A stretch of 63,387 nucleotides of DNA from Clostridia bacterium (GTDB lineage: Bacteria > Bacillota_A > Clostridia > Oscillospirales > CAG-272): the NCBI GenBank assembly GCA_017452945.1, contig JAFTLD010000005.1, forward strand, positions 1-63,387. The letters run 5' to 3'. The position numbers were made by a program, and so were the translations under genes. The notes under the pieces were generated by a model, which saw only the letters and a list, made by a program, of their open reading frames with translations, did not search any database and was not told the origin of the DNA. Below are positions 18,780 through 27,325 of the stretch, piece by piece (within the stretch, counting starts at the first letter, position 1; each line of letters begins with the position of its first letter).

Positions 18780-20864
18780 TTATTCCGCATCCTCTGCGTA
18801 ATATGCTTCCAGCACGCGTGCCGCGCAAAGCGAGGAATACGTACCGCCTGCACCCTTGTCAATGACTACGGAGATCACGATATTCGGATCATCGTAAGGG
18901 GCAGCACAAACGAACAGTGCGTTGTCGATCTGTCCGCCGCCGATCTGTGCCGTACCCGTCTTACCGCCTACGGTTACGGGTACGTTACGCATGAAATTGC
19001 TCACCGTGTAGCTTTCCTCCACCATCATCTTCATACCAAGCTTAACGGTATCCAGCGTGTTTTGCGCAATAGACAGCTCAGAGAGCACCTGCGGCTCAAC
19101 GCGATTGACTGTTTCATTGGTAAAATACGTATTGACCGAGTGCAAAAGATGCGTGCTGTAGCGCGTGCCGCCGTTGAGAACGGTGCATACGTATGAGGCG
19201 ATCTGAATGGGCGTAAAGCTGTTGTCCGATTGTCCTATCGCAGCGGCAATGGTATCACCCGGCTGCCATGTGGCAAGTCCGTTCTGTTCCCTGTAAGCTT
19301 CTCCCGCCAAAATACCGGTTTCCTCGTAAAGCTCTATCCCTGTTTTTTGTCCCAAACCGTAAAAGGTGCAGTATTGATTCATGTACTCAATGCCAAGCTG
19401 TCTGCCAAGCTCGTAAAAATAGCAGTTACACGACACGCAAATGGCGTTTGCGGCATTGATGTTGCCATGTGTACCCGTACATTTGGGCTGATAACCGCTG
19501 CCAAGTCCGGTATAAGTTCCTTCACATAACAAAGGAGTGGATGCATCAACCACGCCTTCCTGCATGCCTGCCACTACCATACCGAGCTTAAAGGTCGAGC
19601 CGGGCGCATAAAGGCCCTGCAGTGCGCGGTTATAGAGAGGTTGTGCGGGATCTGCGTACAGGTCCGAATAATCAAGATTGTAGGTGGTCAGATCAAAGGA
19701 AGGGTAGGATGCAATGGCCAAGACCTCTCCCGTATTGGGATCCATGGCAACCAACGAGCCTGATTCGCAGTCTTTGTTCAGTCCGCGGTCACGAATGTAT
19801 TGGATATTCTCAGCCAATCCGTCTTCTGCAGCAATTTGCAATTTGATGTCAATGGTCAGATATACGTCATTGCCTGCAATAGGCTCGGATTCATAATATT
19901 CATCGATCAGATTCCCGTTTGCATCAAATTCAAGCACTTTTGTGCCGGCAGTTCCCCGCAAATATTTTTCGAATGCATATTCGCAGCCCGAAATACCTAC
20001 GATGTCATTCATGTTATAGCCAAGCTCTTTGTAATATTCCCAATCCTCGGCGTAGATCTGTCCGATAGTACCGAGAATGTGCGAGGCATATCCGGGATAT
20101 TCGTAATTTCTTTGTACGGTATAGGTGAACGCCACGCCCGGGATCGCACGCTCCTCGATCAGTGTGATCAGAGAAAGGGAAATATCCGAGGCAAGCGTGT
20201 ATTGATTGAGCCAACCGAAATTGTTGCATTCCATATCGTAGTACAGGCGCAAAAGCGCATGGATCTGCTCATTGGTATAGAGATTGTGATCCTTACTCTG
20301 TTCATCCAGACCGTATTTTTTCATGTAGAATTGCACGATGGTCTCAGCTGTCGGAAAATCGTCCGGATTTTCGGCATAATGCTCTTCCAGCGCGTCAACC
20401 GTGTGCGTTTTCACGTCGTCCTCTATTTCGTTTGACGCAATACGGCGCACAAGACGGTACCGCAGGGTGGTGTCTTCAAATACACTGTCCGCATAGGAAA
20501 GATCGGGATACGTACCCGTAAAGGGAAACATATCCTCGGTACGCTTGTTTGCTTCGTCCGAGTTGTTGAAATAGTGTAAAAGGGTCAGCAGTGCCTTATT
20601 GCGTTCGTAATCGTCCTCGGGCAGGGTCTGATCGTCCAACACAAGGCTGTAAATATACCGATTGGTCACGAGCGGTACACCGTTTCGATCGTATATCTGT
20701 CCGCGTGCAGCATTGACTGTCACGTACGTGTAGGTGTGATCTTGTATTTGTTTTTTTTCACCCGTGAGTACAATCCCGGCAAGACAAAATATGTAGAATA
20801 CGCAAACGGTACAGAAAATGCCTGCAAGAATAAAAATTCTGTATTTGATCTTGGTATTTTGCAT
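18780..20864 (-). CDS. Penicillin-binding protein 2 (transpeptidase)
   Basis: Class B PBP of 694 residues, the elongasome transpeptidase (MrdA/PbpA type). It has one N-terminal TM (about 10-34), then the pedestal beginning AARGQIYDRNGVPL. The transpeptidase motifs are SxxK in APGSTFKLG, SxN in SCNCYFYE and KTG in GGKTGTAQIGG. Expected role: crosslinking of peptidoglycan outside the membrane during lateral growth. It starts four bases after mreB. Confidence 0.93.
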   Translation of the reverse strand: MQNTKIKYRIFILAGIFCTVCVFYIFCLAGIVLTGEKKQIQDHTYTYVTVNAARGQIYDRNGVPLVTNRYIYSLVLDDQTLPEDDYERNKALLTLLHYFNNSDEANKRTEDMFPFTGTYPDLSYADSVFEDTTLRYRLVRRIASNEIEDDVKTHTVDALEEHYAENPDDFPTAETIVQFYMKKYGLDEQSKDHNLYTNEQIHALLRLYYDMECNNFGWLNQYTLASDISLSLITLIEERAIPGVAFTYTVQRNYEYPGYASHILGTIGQIYAEDWEYYKELGYNMNDIVGISGCEYAFEKYLRGTAGTKVLEFDANGNLIDEYYESEPIAGNDVYLTIDIKLQIAAEDGLAENIQYIRDRGLNKDCESGSLVAMDPNTGEVLAIASYPSFDLTTYNLDYSDLYADPAQPLYNRALQGLYAPGSTFKLGMVVAGMQEGVVDASTPLLCEGTYTGLGSGYQPKCTGTHGNINAANAICVSCNCYFYELGRQLGIEYMNQYCTFYGLGQKTGIELYEETGILAGEAYREQNGLATWQPGDTIAAAIGQSDNSFTPIQIASYVCTVLNGGTRYSTHLLHSVNTYFTNETVNRVEPQVLSELSIAQNTLDTVKLGMKMMVEESYTVSNFMRNVPVTVGGKTGTAQIGGGQIDNALFVCAAPYDDPNIVISVVIDKGAGGTYSSLCAARVLEAYYAEDAE

Positions 20865-20868
20865 AACT

Positions 20869-21876
20869 TTACCTCGATCTGTAGATCAGCTGCTTGGAGG
20901 TCAGCTTGGGATTCTCAATAAATCTGCCAAGTCCCAGACAAACGGAATCGGTGGGATACTTTGCAATGGTCACGCGTACACCTGCATGCTTGCTGATCAT
21001 AGCAGCAAGACCGGGAATATTTGCGCCGCCGCCCGTCAACATAATGCCAAAGTCGAAAATATCTCCGGCAATTTCGGGAGGAGTTTCTTCAATGGTAGTA
21101 ATGATTGCGCGGATGATGGCCTCCAGCGGTGCGCGCAACGCCTGGCAAACCTCACCCGAAACAATGGTTTGGGTAGTGGCAAGTCCCGTGCGAACGTTTC
21201 GGCCAAAGATTTGCATAGAGCCGCGGTCAATATCGGGTGTAGCCACCGCAAGCTGACGCTTAGCCATCTCTGCGGCCGTATCACCCACAATCAGATCCTT
21301 ACGGTATTTGCAGTAATTGATAATGGATTGGTCGAATTGATCACCGCCCACGCGCAAGGATTTTGCGCGTACAATGCCGCCCGAGCTGATCACGGCAATC
21401 TCGGTCGTACCGCCTCCGATATCACAAACCATACAGCCGCGCGGGTCTGCAATGCGCAGTCCTGCACCAAGTGCTGCGGCTAAGGGGGCATCGATCAAGG
21501 CAACCGATTTTGCTCCTGCATCCAGAATCGTCGTTTCAATGACAAGACGTTCAGCGTCATTCATTCTGTAAGGGCTGGCTGCCAGTACGATGGGCTTGTT
21601 GAATAATCCGGAGCAATTGGTGCGCACGAAAAATTCGTGCAGCATGGTGGAAGCAACGTCAAGATTGGTCACGACGCTGTTTTGGATGGGACGGTGTGCA
21701 GAGAGGTGCACGGGAGTTTTACCCACCATACGTCGGGCATCGCTGCCCACGCAAACCACCTCGCGCGTTTTATTGTCTATGGCAACGGCAGAGGGAGAGC
21801 GCAAAAGTATGCCTTTTTCCTTCAGCCAAAAGCGTGTATTGGATGTACCGAGATCAATACCTATATGCCGAGCCAT
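20869..21876 (-). CDS. mreB: Actin-like cell shape protein MreB
   Basis: Actin-fold ATPase of 335 residues that organises wall synthesis on the inner membrane face. It shows phosphate-1 IGIDLGTSNTRFW, phosphate-2 CDIGGGTTEIAVIS, the loop SLRVGGDQFDQSI and the adenosine motif MLTGGGANIPGL. It is somewhat divergent: TRFW replaces the common TLVY in the first motif. The start at 21876 has GGAGGGAGAG upstream. mreC and mreD are not adjacent but lie at 5.2-6.6 kb. Confidence 0.92.
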   Translation of the reverse strand: MARHIGIDLGTSNTRFWLKEKGILLRSPSAVAIDNKTREVVCVGSDARRMVGKTPVHLSAHRPIQNSVVTNLDVASTMLHEFFVRTNCSGLFNKPIVLAASPYRMNDAERLVIETTILDAGAKSVALIDAPLAAALGAGLRIADPRGCMVCDIGGGTTEIAVISSGGIVRAKSLRVGGDQFDQSIINYCKYRKDLIVGDTAAEMAKRQLAVATPDIDRGSMQIFGRNVRTGLATTQTIVSGEVCQALRAPLEAIIRAIITTIEETPPEIAGDIFDFGIMLTGGGANIPGLAAMISKHAGVRVTIAKYPTDSVCLGLGRFIENPKLTSKQLIYRSR

Positions 21877-21946
21877 GAAAAAACTCTCCCTCCTTTTCGT
21901 AGATTTTTTTGCAGGTGAGGATATCATCCTCCCGCACGTAACGAAT

Positions 21947-22555
21947 TTATATTCTCAACAAATCAATTCCAAACGCCTGCATGCAAAGGTCACACATGAC
22001 GTTGACGGGCAGACCTACCACGTTGAAGTAGTCGCCCTCAATGCCCGTGATCCATCTGCCGGCCAAGCCTTGAATGGCATAAGCGCCCGCTTTGTCATAG
22101 GGCTCACCCGAATCAAGGTAAAGCTCAATATCTGCGTCACTCATGGGACCGAAATGCACGGCGGTCGAGGCGTGAGAGACCGCATCTCTTCTTGTTCCGT
22201 CTGCGTCAAAGTAGCAAAAAGCAATGCCCGAGAGCACGTGGTGTGCAGTATTCTGTAATCCCTTAATCATGCGGCGTGCGTCGTCGCGATCCTTTGGCTT
22301 GCCCAAAATTTCACCGTTCAGCGCAACGACCGTGTCGGATGCGATGATCAGCGTATCGGGCAGCAATTTGCCCTGTGCGTCAAGCATATTCTGTACGTCC
22401 TGCGCCTTTTGCAGGGCAAGCTGCTCGACAAGCAGCGCGGGATCGGATTGATTGCTGCACTCGTCTGTGTCAGCGGTCATAATCGTAAAGGGAATGCCCA
22501 AGGTTTCGAGTATTTCTTTTCTGCGTGGCGATTTGGATGCCAGAATGATCTGCAT
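21947..22555 (-). CDS. maf: Maf nucleoside triphosphate pyrophosphatase
   Basis: House-cleaning NTP pyrophosphatase of 202 residues. N-terminal ILASKSPRRKEIL is the Maf signature; SDTVVALNGEILGKPKD carries the catalytic and substrate residues. In many Bacillota maf precedes mreB, as it does here. The gap to mreB is 70 bases. Confidence 0.94.
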   Translation of the reverse strand: MQIILASKSPRRKEILETLGIPFTIMTADTDECSNQSDPALLVEQLALQKAQDVQNMLDAQGKLLPDTLIIASDTVVALNGEILGKPKDRDDARRMIKGLQNTAHHVLSGIAFCYFDADGTRRDAVSHASTAVHFGPMSDADIELYLDSGEPYDKAGAYAIQGLAGRWITGIEGDYFNVVGLPVNVMCDLCMQAFGIDLLRI

Positions 22556-22621
22556 ATATAGAACTCCTGTTCGAATGTTTTATGAAAAATGCGTATACCT
22601 ATCCATAATAATCCAATGATA

Positions 22622-22650
22622 ATTATAACACAAAAAAAAGCCCTTTGCAA
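22622..22650 (-). promoter_or_regulatory. maf operon promoter overlapping a hairpin
   Basis: TTGCAA, a 17-bp spacer and TATAAT on the minus strand. The -35 and spacer coincide with a palindrome (AAAGCCC / GGGCTTT, about 22637-22657) followed by eight T on the minus strand, which looks like a terminator although no minus-strand gene lies upstream. Confidence 0.65.
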
Positions 22651-22726
22651 GGGCTTTTGCCAAGTGAAATAAAACTTTACAAAAGGATTTTCCGATGACG
22701 TTAAAATGCTTACCAAATATTGTTCC

Positions 22727-22755
22727 TTGCGCCGACAAGTGTTTTCTGTTACAAT
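22727..22755 (+). promoter_or_regulatory. Promoter of the SleB-like hydrolase
   Basis: TTGCGC, a 17-bp spacer and TACAAT, about 60 bases before the ATG. Confidence 0.55.
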
Positions 22756-22814
22756 ATTTCTATCGACTCCCAAGGCAAGAGCAGCATCGGATTTTTATGG
22801 AAAGGACATAACAT

Positions 22815-23717
22815 ATGAATATAATCAAAAAATGCTTTGGTGCGCTGATGCGCTCTCCTTATACCTTGCCCGTATGCGGCCTTGCGGCAGTGCTTTCGGT
22901 GGTACACAGCTCTCATACTGCAAAAGAACTGATGACGGGGATGACGATAGGAGAACGAAACGTCATACAAAGTGATCTGAGCACAACCCCGGATACGTAC
23001 ATATCCGAATATGCCACACAGCAACAGATCCCCGATCTGTCCGAGGATACAGCGGTCACGGTCTATTCGACCAATGCAGTCATTGATCTGCCCGAAGCAA
23101 GCCCGTCTGAGCAGATATCTGAACAAATACCTACACAAGGGATACCAACGGAGCAGGAAAGTGAACCCATCGCGGTGCAAAAGCCTGCGCAATCGACCAA
23201 ACCGCAGACACAAAAGCCGACCGAGCAAACAACGTCAAAGCCCGCACAGACTACAAAGCCTGCCGAAACTGCCAAGCCGCAGACACAAATCACAGGCTGG
23301 AACGTTACGCTCTCACAAGCCAAAAAGATGGTCAAGGCGGACAGCGCGTACGATTACGAGGATCTGTATTGGCTGTCCCGCATCATTTCAGCCGAGGCTA
23401 AAGGGGAGAGCTTCACAGGGCAGATAGGCGTGGGTACCGTGGTGCTCAACCGCGTGCGTTCCGGTCAATTTCCGGGAACGGTCAAGGGCGTAGTATTTGA
23501 CACCAAATACGGCACGCAGTTTACCCCCGTAGCAAACGGGACCATATATCATACACCCACGCAGTCGGCTGTGATCGCGGCAAAAATGTGCCTGGACGGA
23601 TATACTTTGTCAAATTCCGTTCTGTATTTTCTCAATCCGAGTATTTCTACCTCATCATGGATCCAGAATCACCGTAAATATGCCTTCCGCGTGGGTAATC
23701 ATGAATTCTATTATTGA
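22815..23717 (+). CDS. SleB/CwlJ-type cell wall hydrolase
   Basis: Secreted or membrane-tethered protein of 300 residues. There is an N-terminal hydrophobic segment (about 14-32), then a long linker rich in Gln, Pro, Thr and Lys (about 95-165) with repeats such as KPQTQKPTEQ. The C-terminal Hydrolase_2 domain (about 185-300) has LSRIISAEAKGESFTGQIGVG, where the Glu of AEAKGE is the expected catalytic acid, and TVVLNRVRSGQFP. SleB relatives cleave cortex or peptidoglycan. The family is linked with sporulation in many Clostridia, but a vegetative role is equally possible here. Confidence 0.88.
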   Translation: MNIIKKCFGALMRSPYTLPVCGLAAVLSVVHSSHTAKELMTGMTIGERNVIQSDLSTTPDTYISEYATQQQIPDLSEDTAVTVYSTNAVIDLPEASPSEQISEQIPTQGIPTEQESEPIAVQKPAQSTKPQTQKPTEQTTSKPAQTTKPAETAKPQTQITGWNVTLSQAKKMVKADSAYDYEDLYWLSRIISAEAKGESFTGQIGVGTVVLNRVRSGQFPGTVKGVVFDTKYGTQFTPVANGTIYHTPTQSAVIAAKMCLDGYTLSNSVLYFLNPSISTSSWIQNHRKYAFRVGNHEFYY

Positions 23718-23729
23718 TTTCGGTCTTTT

Positions 23730-24008
23730 TTATTGTGTTGTATCTTCGGGAAAATGCAAGGGGCCGAAAGTTGTGATCTCTTCGGTTGTATCCGGCTCGG
23801 TATCGCTTACCGGCTCAGTAGTCTGATCTATGGACGATTGCTCCTGTGTGATCAACTCTTCCGAGGTCTGTTCAGAGGATTCAAAGTCTTTTGAATGCTG
23901 TTCGGTTTGTGCAGAAGTATTCTCCTGTGGATAGGAAATTTCAGGCACACATGCGGTAAGATGCAGAATACAAAGTACAAAAAGAGTAAAAATGACGTAT
24001 TTTTTCAT
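23730..24008 (-). CDS. Small Glu/Thr-rich lipoprotein
   Basis: Protein of 92 residues with a lipoprotein signal peptide (MKKYVIFTLFVLCILHLTAC), the lipobox cysteine being residue 20. The mature part is a low-complexity string of Glu, Gln, Ser and Thr with no recognised domain. The ATG at 24008 lies one base after the stop of the large secreted protein gene upstream, so the two form an operon. An in-frame GTG at 24015-24017 would overlap that gene. Function unknown. Confidence 0.75.
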   Translation of the reverse strand: MKKYVIFTLFVLCILHLTACVPEISYPQENTSAQTEQHSKDFESSEQTSEELITQEQSSIDQTTEPVSDTEPDTTEEITTFGPLHFPEDTTQ

Positions 24009-24009
24009 G

Positions 24010-26154
24010 TCAATCACGCTTTCTCAGCATCAAAAGAGCATATCCGATCAGCATCAGGGTCATACCTGTATTGATCATGCCGTTGCAGCCTTCAGCTTCT
24101 GTCATCGGCTCGGTCTGTGCAGGCGGAATATATTCAAGACCGGGTCCTTGTGTGGGAATCTCAATGGTGGGTCTTTCCGTCTCGGGTGCTGCAGTGTCCG
24201 TTGTGATCGGATCGGATTCGCTTTCAATGATCACTCCGTTTTCATTTGCATAAGTATGCCATGCTGCCATATCGGTAAAAAACAGGATATCGGAAACGCA
24301 CACCTTTTGCCCCGCGTTGATTTGTGTGGCAAAATCCAGTCGCACACCTAAAATACTATCTGTCCAATAAGGCTTTTCGGACATGTCGTATATCAAATAT
24401 TCCCATTTGTCGCCGTTATATTCTGCATGAGCCGTACGCGTTCCCTCAGCATAATTCATCCCACCGGAATGGTAGTAAAGGGTAAAGTTTTTTCCCGAAA
24501 TGTTGTCGTCTGCCAGTACGCGCAAAACAATCACACCAACGTCTTTTGTCTGGAGCACAGACGTTTCGTTCAGCGCCGCATAGGCTTGCAGATCAAAGGT
24601 TACGTAAGGGTCATTGGTGCTTTCGGTGGCACTCAGTATCAGATGTCCGTATTGGTCAAAGTCCACTTGGGTCCTGTTTTCTCCTGCAAAACAGGATGCA
24701 AGGCTGTCGTCAAACCAGGTAATGGCATCGGCTCTGCCGGAGGGTGCACGACCTTCCTCTTTGTATTTGTCTTCCGGAATCACACCACCCTCATGATATA
24801 CCTCAAAGGGCATATTTGCCGCAGCCTTGGCGCTTTCATAATCCGGATAAAAGCCGATGGACGAAATGTTGGCATAATCCGTGGGTTTTGCATGGTTATC
24901 AATAAAGTCAAAGCGTATGCCGTAGATCTTACCTGTCCAGTTTTCTTCTACGTATAAAGGAATCACGTAAGTATGCCACTGTCCGTCGTTGATGGCTTCA
25001 AAGGCAATGTGGCTGTCACCCGAAGGACCGCGTATCGCTCCCGCACATAAAAACAGGCGGAAGTAACCGGGAGAGTTGGTGGCGGGAGTCTGAGTTGTGA
25101 TCACAGCATAACGATAATGGTCTGCGCTGATCTCAATACTCTGTGTTTCCTTGAGATAATTGCCTATGTTAAAGTAAATGAAAGGGTCGTTTGTAACATC
25201 TACGGGATATAGATGTGTATAGGTTCCCACCGTATCGTCCGATTGAATTTCGGCATCTGCCTTATTGGCACCGCCAAGATATTCGTAAGCGGTAGGTGTC
25301 ATATGGATCTTGAGGTCGTCTGTATAATAATCGGGTGTGATGTACATCAGACGAATGCTCAAAACGTGCAGATCTGTGGTCGATGTAAGCAAGATCTCTC
25401 CCGCGTATTGCTGATCAATCAAGGATAGTGTTGCAAGAAAGGTGCCGTTTTCATCGGGAGTCGCACTATCGGTTTGCAAATTGAATTTGAAGGGAGAGGA
25501 CTGATCTGCCGCACTCAGCGTCAATACTGCGTCGGTATCCATCACGATCTGTGCACCTTCAAATTCTCTGAGATTGTGCTTACCCAAATTCAAGGGTGTA
25601 TTCGCGGGCAGAAAAATCGCACCGTCCTTGGCTCCCAAAGCATCCGAATTCAGTTCTCTGTAATGAACGGTTTCAATATCCGCCTGTCCGATTGTTACGT
25701 TGAGCATAGCGACTGCTTCTATGACGTCGCCCGAGGAGGTAAAGCCGCGAACAAACACGTCGTATTGACCGCGTAATAAGCCGGAAACGTCAATTTGTAC
25801 GTGAAAGCCGGCAGTTTGATACGTATTCGGACAGATTTTTTTAAGGTCACTTCTTGACACAACAGCATCCGTTGTTTTTGTCCAGGTTTTTCCACCGTCT
25901 AAAGTGTATTCGTAATATTCCATGGTAAGATCGGTGTTGATCCATCCCGCCAAAATCAGAGTGGATTCTGTGCCGTTTACGTGATTCTTGATGATTGCAG
26001 GCATGTTATGTGCTGTCACACCCGTGGGATGATCTACAGTCACTGTGTATTTGCGTACAGTATCCGCTCCTGTAACCACGCACAGGCAAAAACTCAGCAT
26101 AACAATGCAGAGCATAGCACATAAAAAGCGATGTATATGTAAGGATCTTTTCAT
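24010..26154 (-). CDS. Secreted protein with two repeated modules and a Gly-Cys/TM C-terminus
   Basis: Protein of 714 residues. A signal peptide (about 1-32, MKRSLHIHRFLCAMLC) is followed by an Ig-like region. Two copies of the module seen in the other secreted proteins follow: about 24805-25275 (DPFIYF, GQWHTYVIPL, IRFDF, ISSIGFYPDYESAKAAA) and about 24235-24745 (DPYVTFD, KWEYLIYDMS, VRLDF, SDILFFTDMAAWHTYA). The C-terminus has a Pro/Thr/Glu linker, then EGCNGMI, one hydrophobic helix and the basic end LRKRD. The ATG at 26154 has AGGAGG six bases upstream. Ligand binding at the cell surface is likely; no catalytic motif seen. Confidence 0.8.
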   Translation of the reverse strand: MKRSLHIHRFLCAMLCIVMLSFCLCVVTGADTVRKYTVTVDHPTGVTAHNMPAIIKNHVNGTESTLILAGWINTDLTMEYYEYTLDGGKTWTKTTDAVVSRSDLKKICPNTYQTAGFHVQIDVSGLLRGQYDVFVRGFTSSGDVIEAVAMLNVTIGQADIETVHYRELNSDALGAKDGAIFLPANTPLNLGKHNLREFEGAQIVMDTDAVLTLSAADQSSPFKFNLQTDSATPDENGTFLATLSLIDQQYAGEILLTSTTDLHVLSIRLMYITPDYYTDDLKIHMTPTAYEYLGGANKADAEIQSDDTVGTYTHLYPVDVTNDPFIYFNIGNYLKETQSIEISADHYRYAVITTQTPATNSPGYFRLFLCAGAIRGPSGDSHIAFEAINDGQWHTYVIPLYVEENWTGKIYGIRFDFIDNHAKPTDYANISSIGFYPDYESAKAAANMPFEVYHEGGVIPEDKYKEEGRAPSGRADAITWFDDSLASCFAGENRTQVDFDQYGHLILSATESTNDPYVTFDLQAYAALNETSVLQTKDVGVIVLRVLADDNISGKNFTLYYHSGGMNYAEGTRTAHAEYNGDKWEYLIYDMSEKPYWTDSILGVRLDFATQINAGQKVCVSDILFFTDMAAWHTYANENGVIIESESDPITTDTAAPETERPTIEIPTQGPGLEYIPPAQTEPMTEAEGCNGMINTGMTLMLIGYALLMLRKRD

Positions 26155-26183
26155 GGCAACCTCCTGACATTTCTCCATTCTAT

Positions 26184-26211
26184 ATTATACAACAAAACGT
26201 TGTATATGCAA
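26184..26211 (-). promoter_or_regulatory. Promoter with palindromic operator candidate
   Basis: TTGCAT, a 16-bp spacer and TATAAT on the minus strand. A perfect 8-bp inverted repeat, TATACAAC / GTTGTATA separated by five bases (26186-26206), covers the spacer and overlaps the -10. Confidence 0.7.
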
Positions 26212-26273
26212 AGGGGAGAGATACAGTTTTGGGGTTTTGACGGAATTTTTGGTGTATTGCACAAAATGAAAAC

Positions 26274-26312
26274 AAAATACCCGCGCATCCGTACGGAATA
26301 CGCGGGTATTTT
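26274..26312. terminator. Terminator of the 26344-27219 gene
   Basis: A perfect 12-bp stem (AAAATACCCGCG / CGCGGGTATTTT) around a 15-base loop lies 31 bases beyond the stop codon. The symmetric A and T ends allow both directions. Confidence 0.9.
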
Positions 26313-26343
26313 GTTATTTACTTACGTTGTTTTGATGAAATGA

Positions 26344-27219
26344 TCAATCCTTTTTCTTGATGCAAACAACACCCAGAGAAATGATAGCGATCACAGAACC
26401 AACACCGATGATATTGCCGCAGCCTTCTTCCTTAGCGGGCTCGGTTTCCTTCTCGGTCTTAGCGGGAGCCTTGGTGGTAACCTCTTCGGTTTCTTCATCG
26501 GTTTCTTCATCGGTTACTTCTTCAGTAGTTTCGGGTTCGGACTCTTCCTGGTCAAGTCCTGCATATGCAATAGCCTCATCCTCGGTTGCGAACAGAGCCA
26601 TTTCATACAGATAGATCTCGGTGTCTTCATCACAACCCATGGGGTCGAATCTGAAAGAGTTGTAGTTGCCTTCGCAGTCGCCGGTCAGGTCGTACATAAT
26701 GTACTCGATCTCGCCGGTGCTGGCGCAAGGATAGTCGGTAGTGGTGGAAATGCCGGGGGTTGCACCGGTAACGTCACCTGCGCAGTAGAAAATTTCGATA
26801 TCGTCAACGTAGCCAACGACCTTGAGCTTGAAAACGACAAAAGGATAAGACTGAGAATCGGTCTTTTCCAAATCTGCCTTCTTGATGTAGGTAGACCAGT
26901 TGATGTACACGTAGGGGTCGCCAACGTCGGTGATCTTCAGTCTTGCGCCTTCCCATTCGGACTTGAACAAAGTTCTGTTGATACCGGTGGGAGTGGTAAC
27001 AACCTTCATATCCTTGGCATTCATGTCAAAGACCAGACGGGTGTTGGAGTAAGAGGGAGCTTCGCCTTCGGTGGTTTCTTCGCCTGCAGCAGTGGTTTCA
27101 CCTTCAGCAGCAGTGGTTTCACCTTCAGCAGCGGTAGTTTCTTCCTCTGCAACAGCAACCAGAGCAAAGCAGGAAGCAACAAGCAGCATGGAAAGAACCA
27201 GAGCCAATAATTTCTTCAT
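26344..27219 (-). CDS. Secreted single-module protein with Gly-Cys/TM C-terminus
   Basis: Protein of 291 residues. The signal peptide MKKLLALVLSMLLVASCFAL is followed by tandem EGETTAA repeats. One copy of the shared module follows (about 26555-27045: DPYVYIN, IEYIMYDLTG, SFRFD, YEMALFATEDEAIAYA), then a Glu/Thr-rich linker. The C-terminal signal is EEGCGNIIG, a hydrophobic helix and CIKKKD. The ATG at 27219 has AAGGAGA upstream. It appears to be the minimal member of the family. Biased codon use suggests good expression. Ligand unknown. Confidence 0.82.
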   Translation of the reverse strand: MKKLLALVLSMLLVASCFALVAVAEEETTAAEGETTAAEGETTAAGEETTEGEAPSYSNTRLVFDMNAKDMKVVTTPTGINRTLFKSEWEGARLKITDVGDPYVYINWSTYIKKADLEKTDSQSYPFVVFKLKVVGYVDDIEIFYCAGDVTGATPGISTTTDYPCASTGEIEYIMYDLTGDCEGNYNSFRFDPMGCDEDTEIYLYEMALFATEDEAIAYAGLDQEESEPETTEEVTDEETDEETEEVTTKAPAKTEKETEPAKEEGCGNIIGVGSVIAIISLGVVCIKKKD

Positions 27220-27257
27220 GGTATAAATCTCCTTTATAAAATATTTGGACAATTATC

Positions 27258-27286
27258 ATTTTATACTATTTTTGGCGGATTGTCAA
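27258..27286 (-). promoter_or_regulatory. Promoter of the 26344-27219 gene
   Basis: TTGACA, a 17-bp spacer and TAAAAT on the minus strand, about 40 bases before the start. Confidence 0.7.
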
Positions 27287-27325
27287 CATACTGACAGGAT
27301 TTTTCAGCAGATTTTTGCGTAAATG

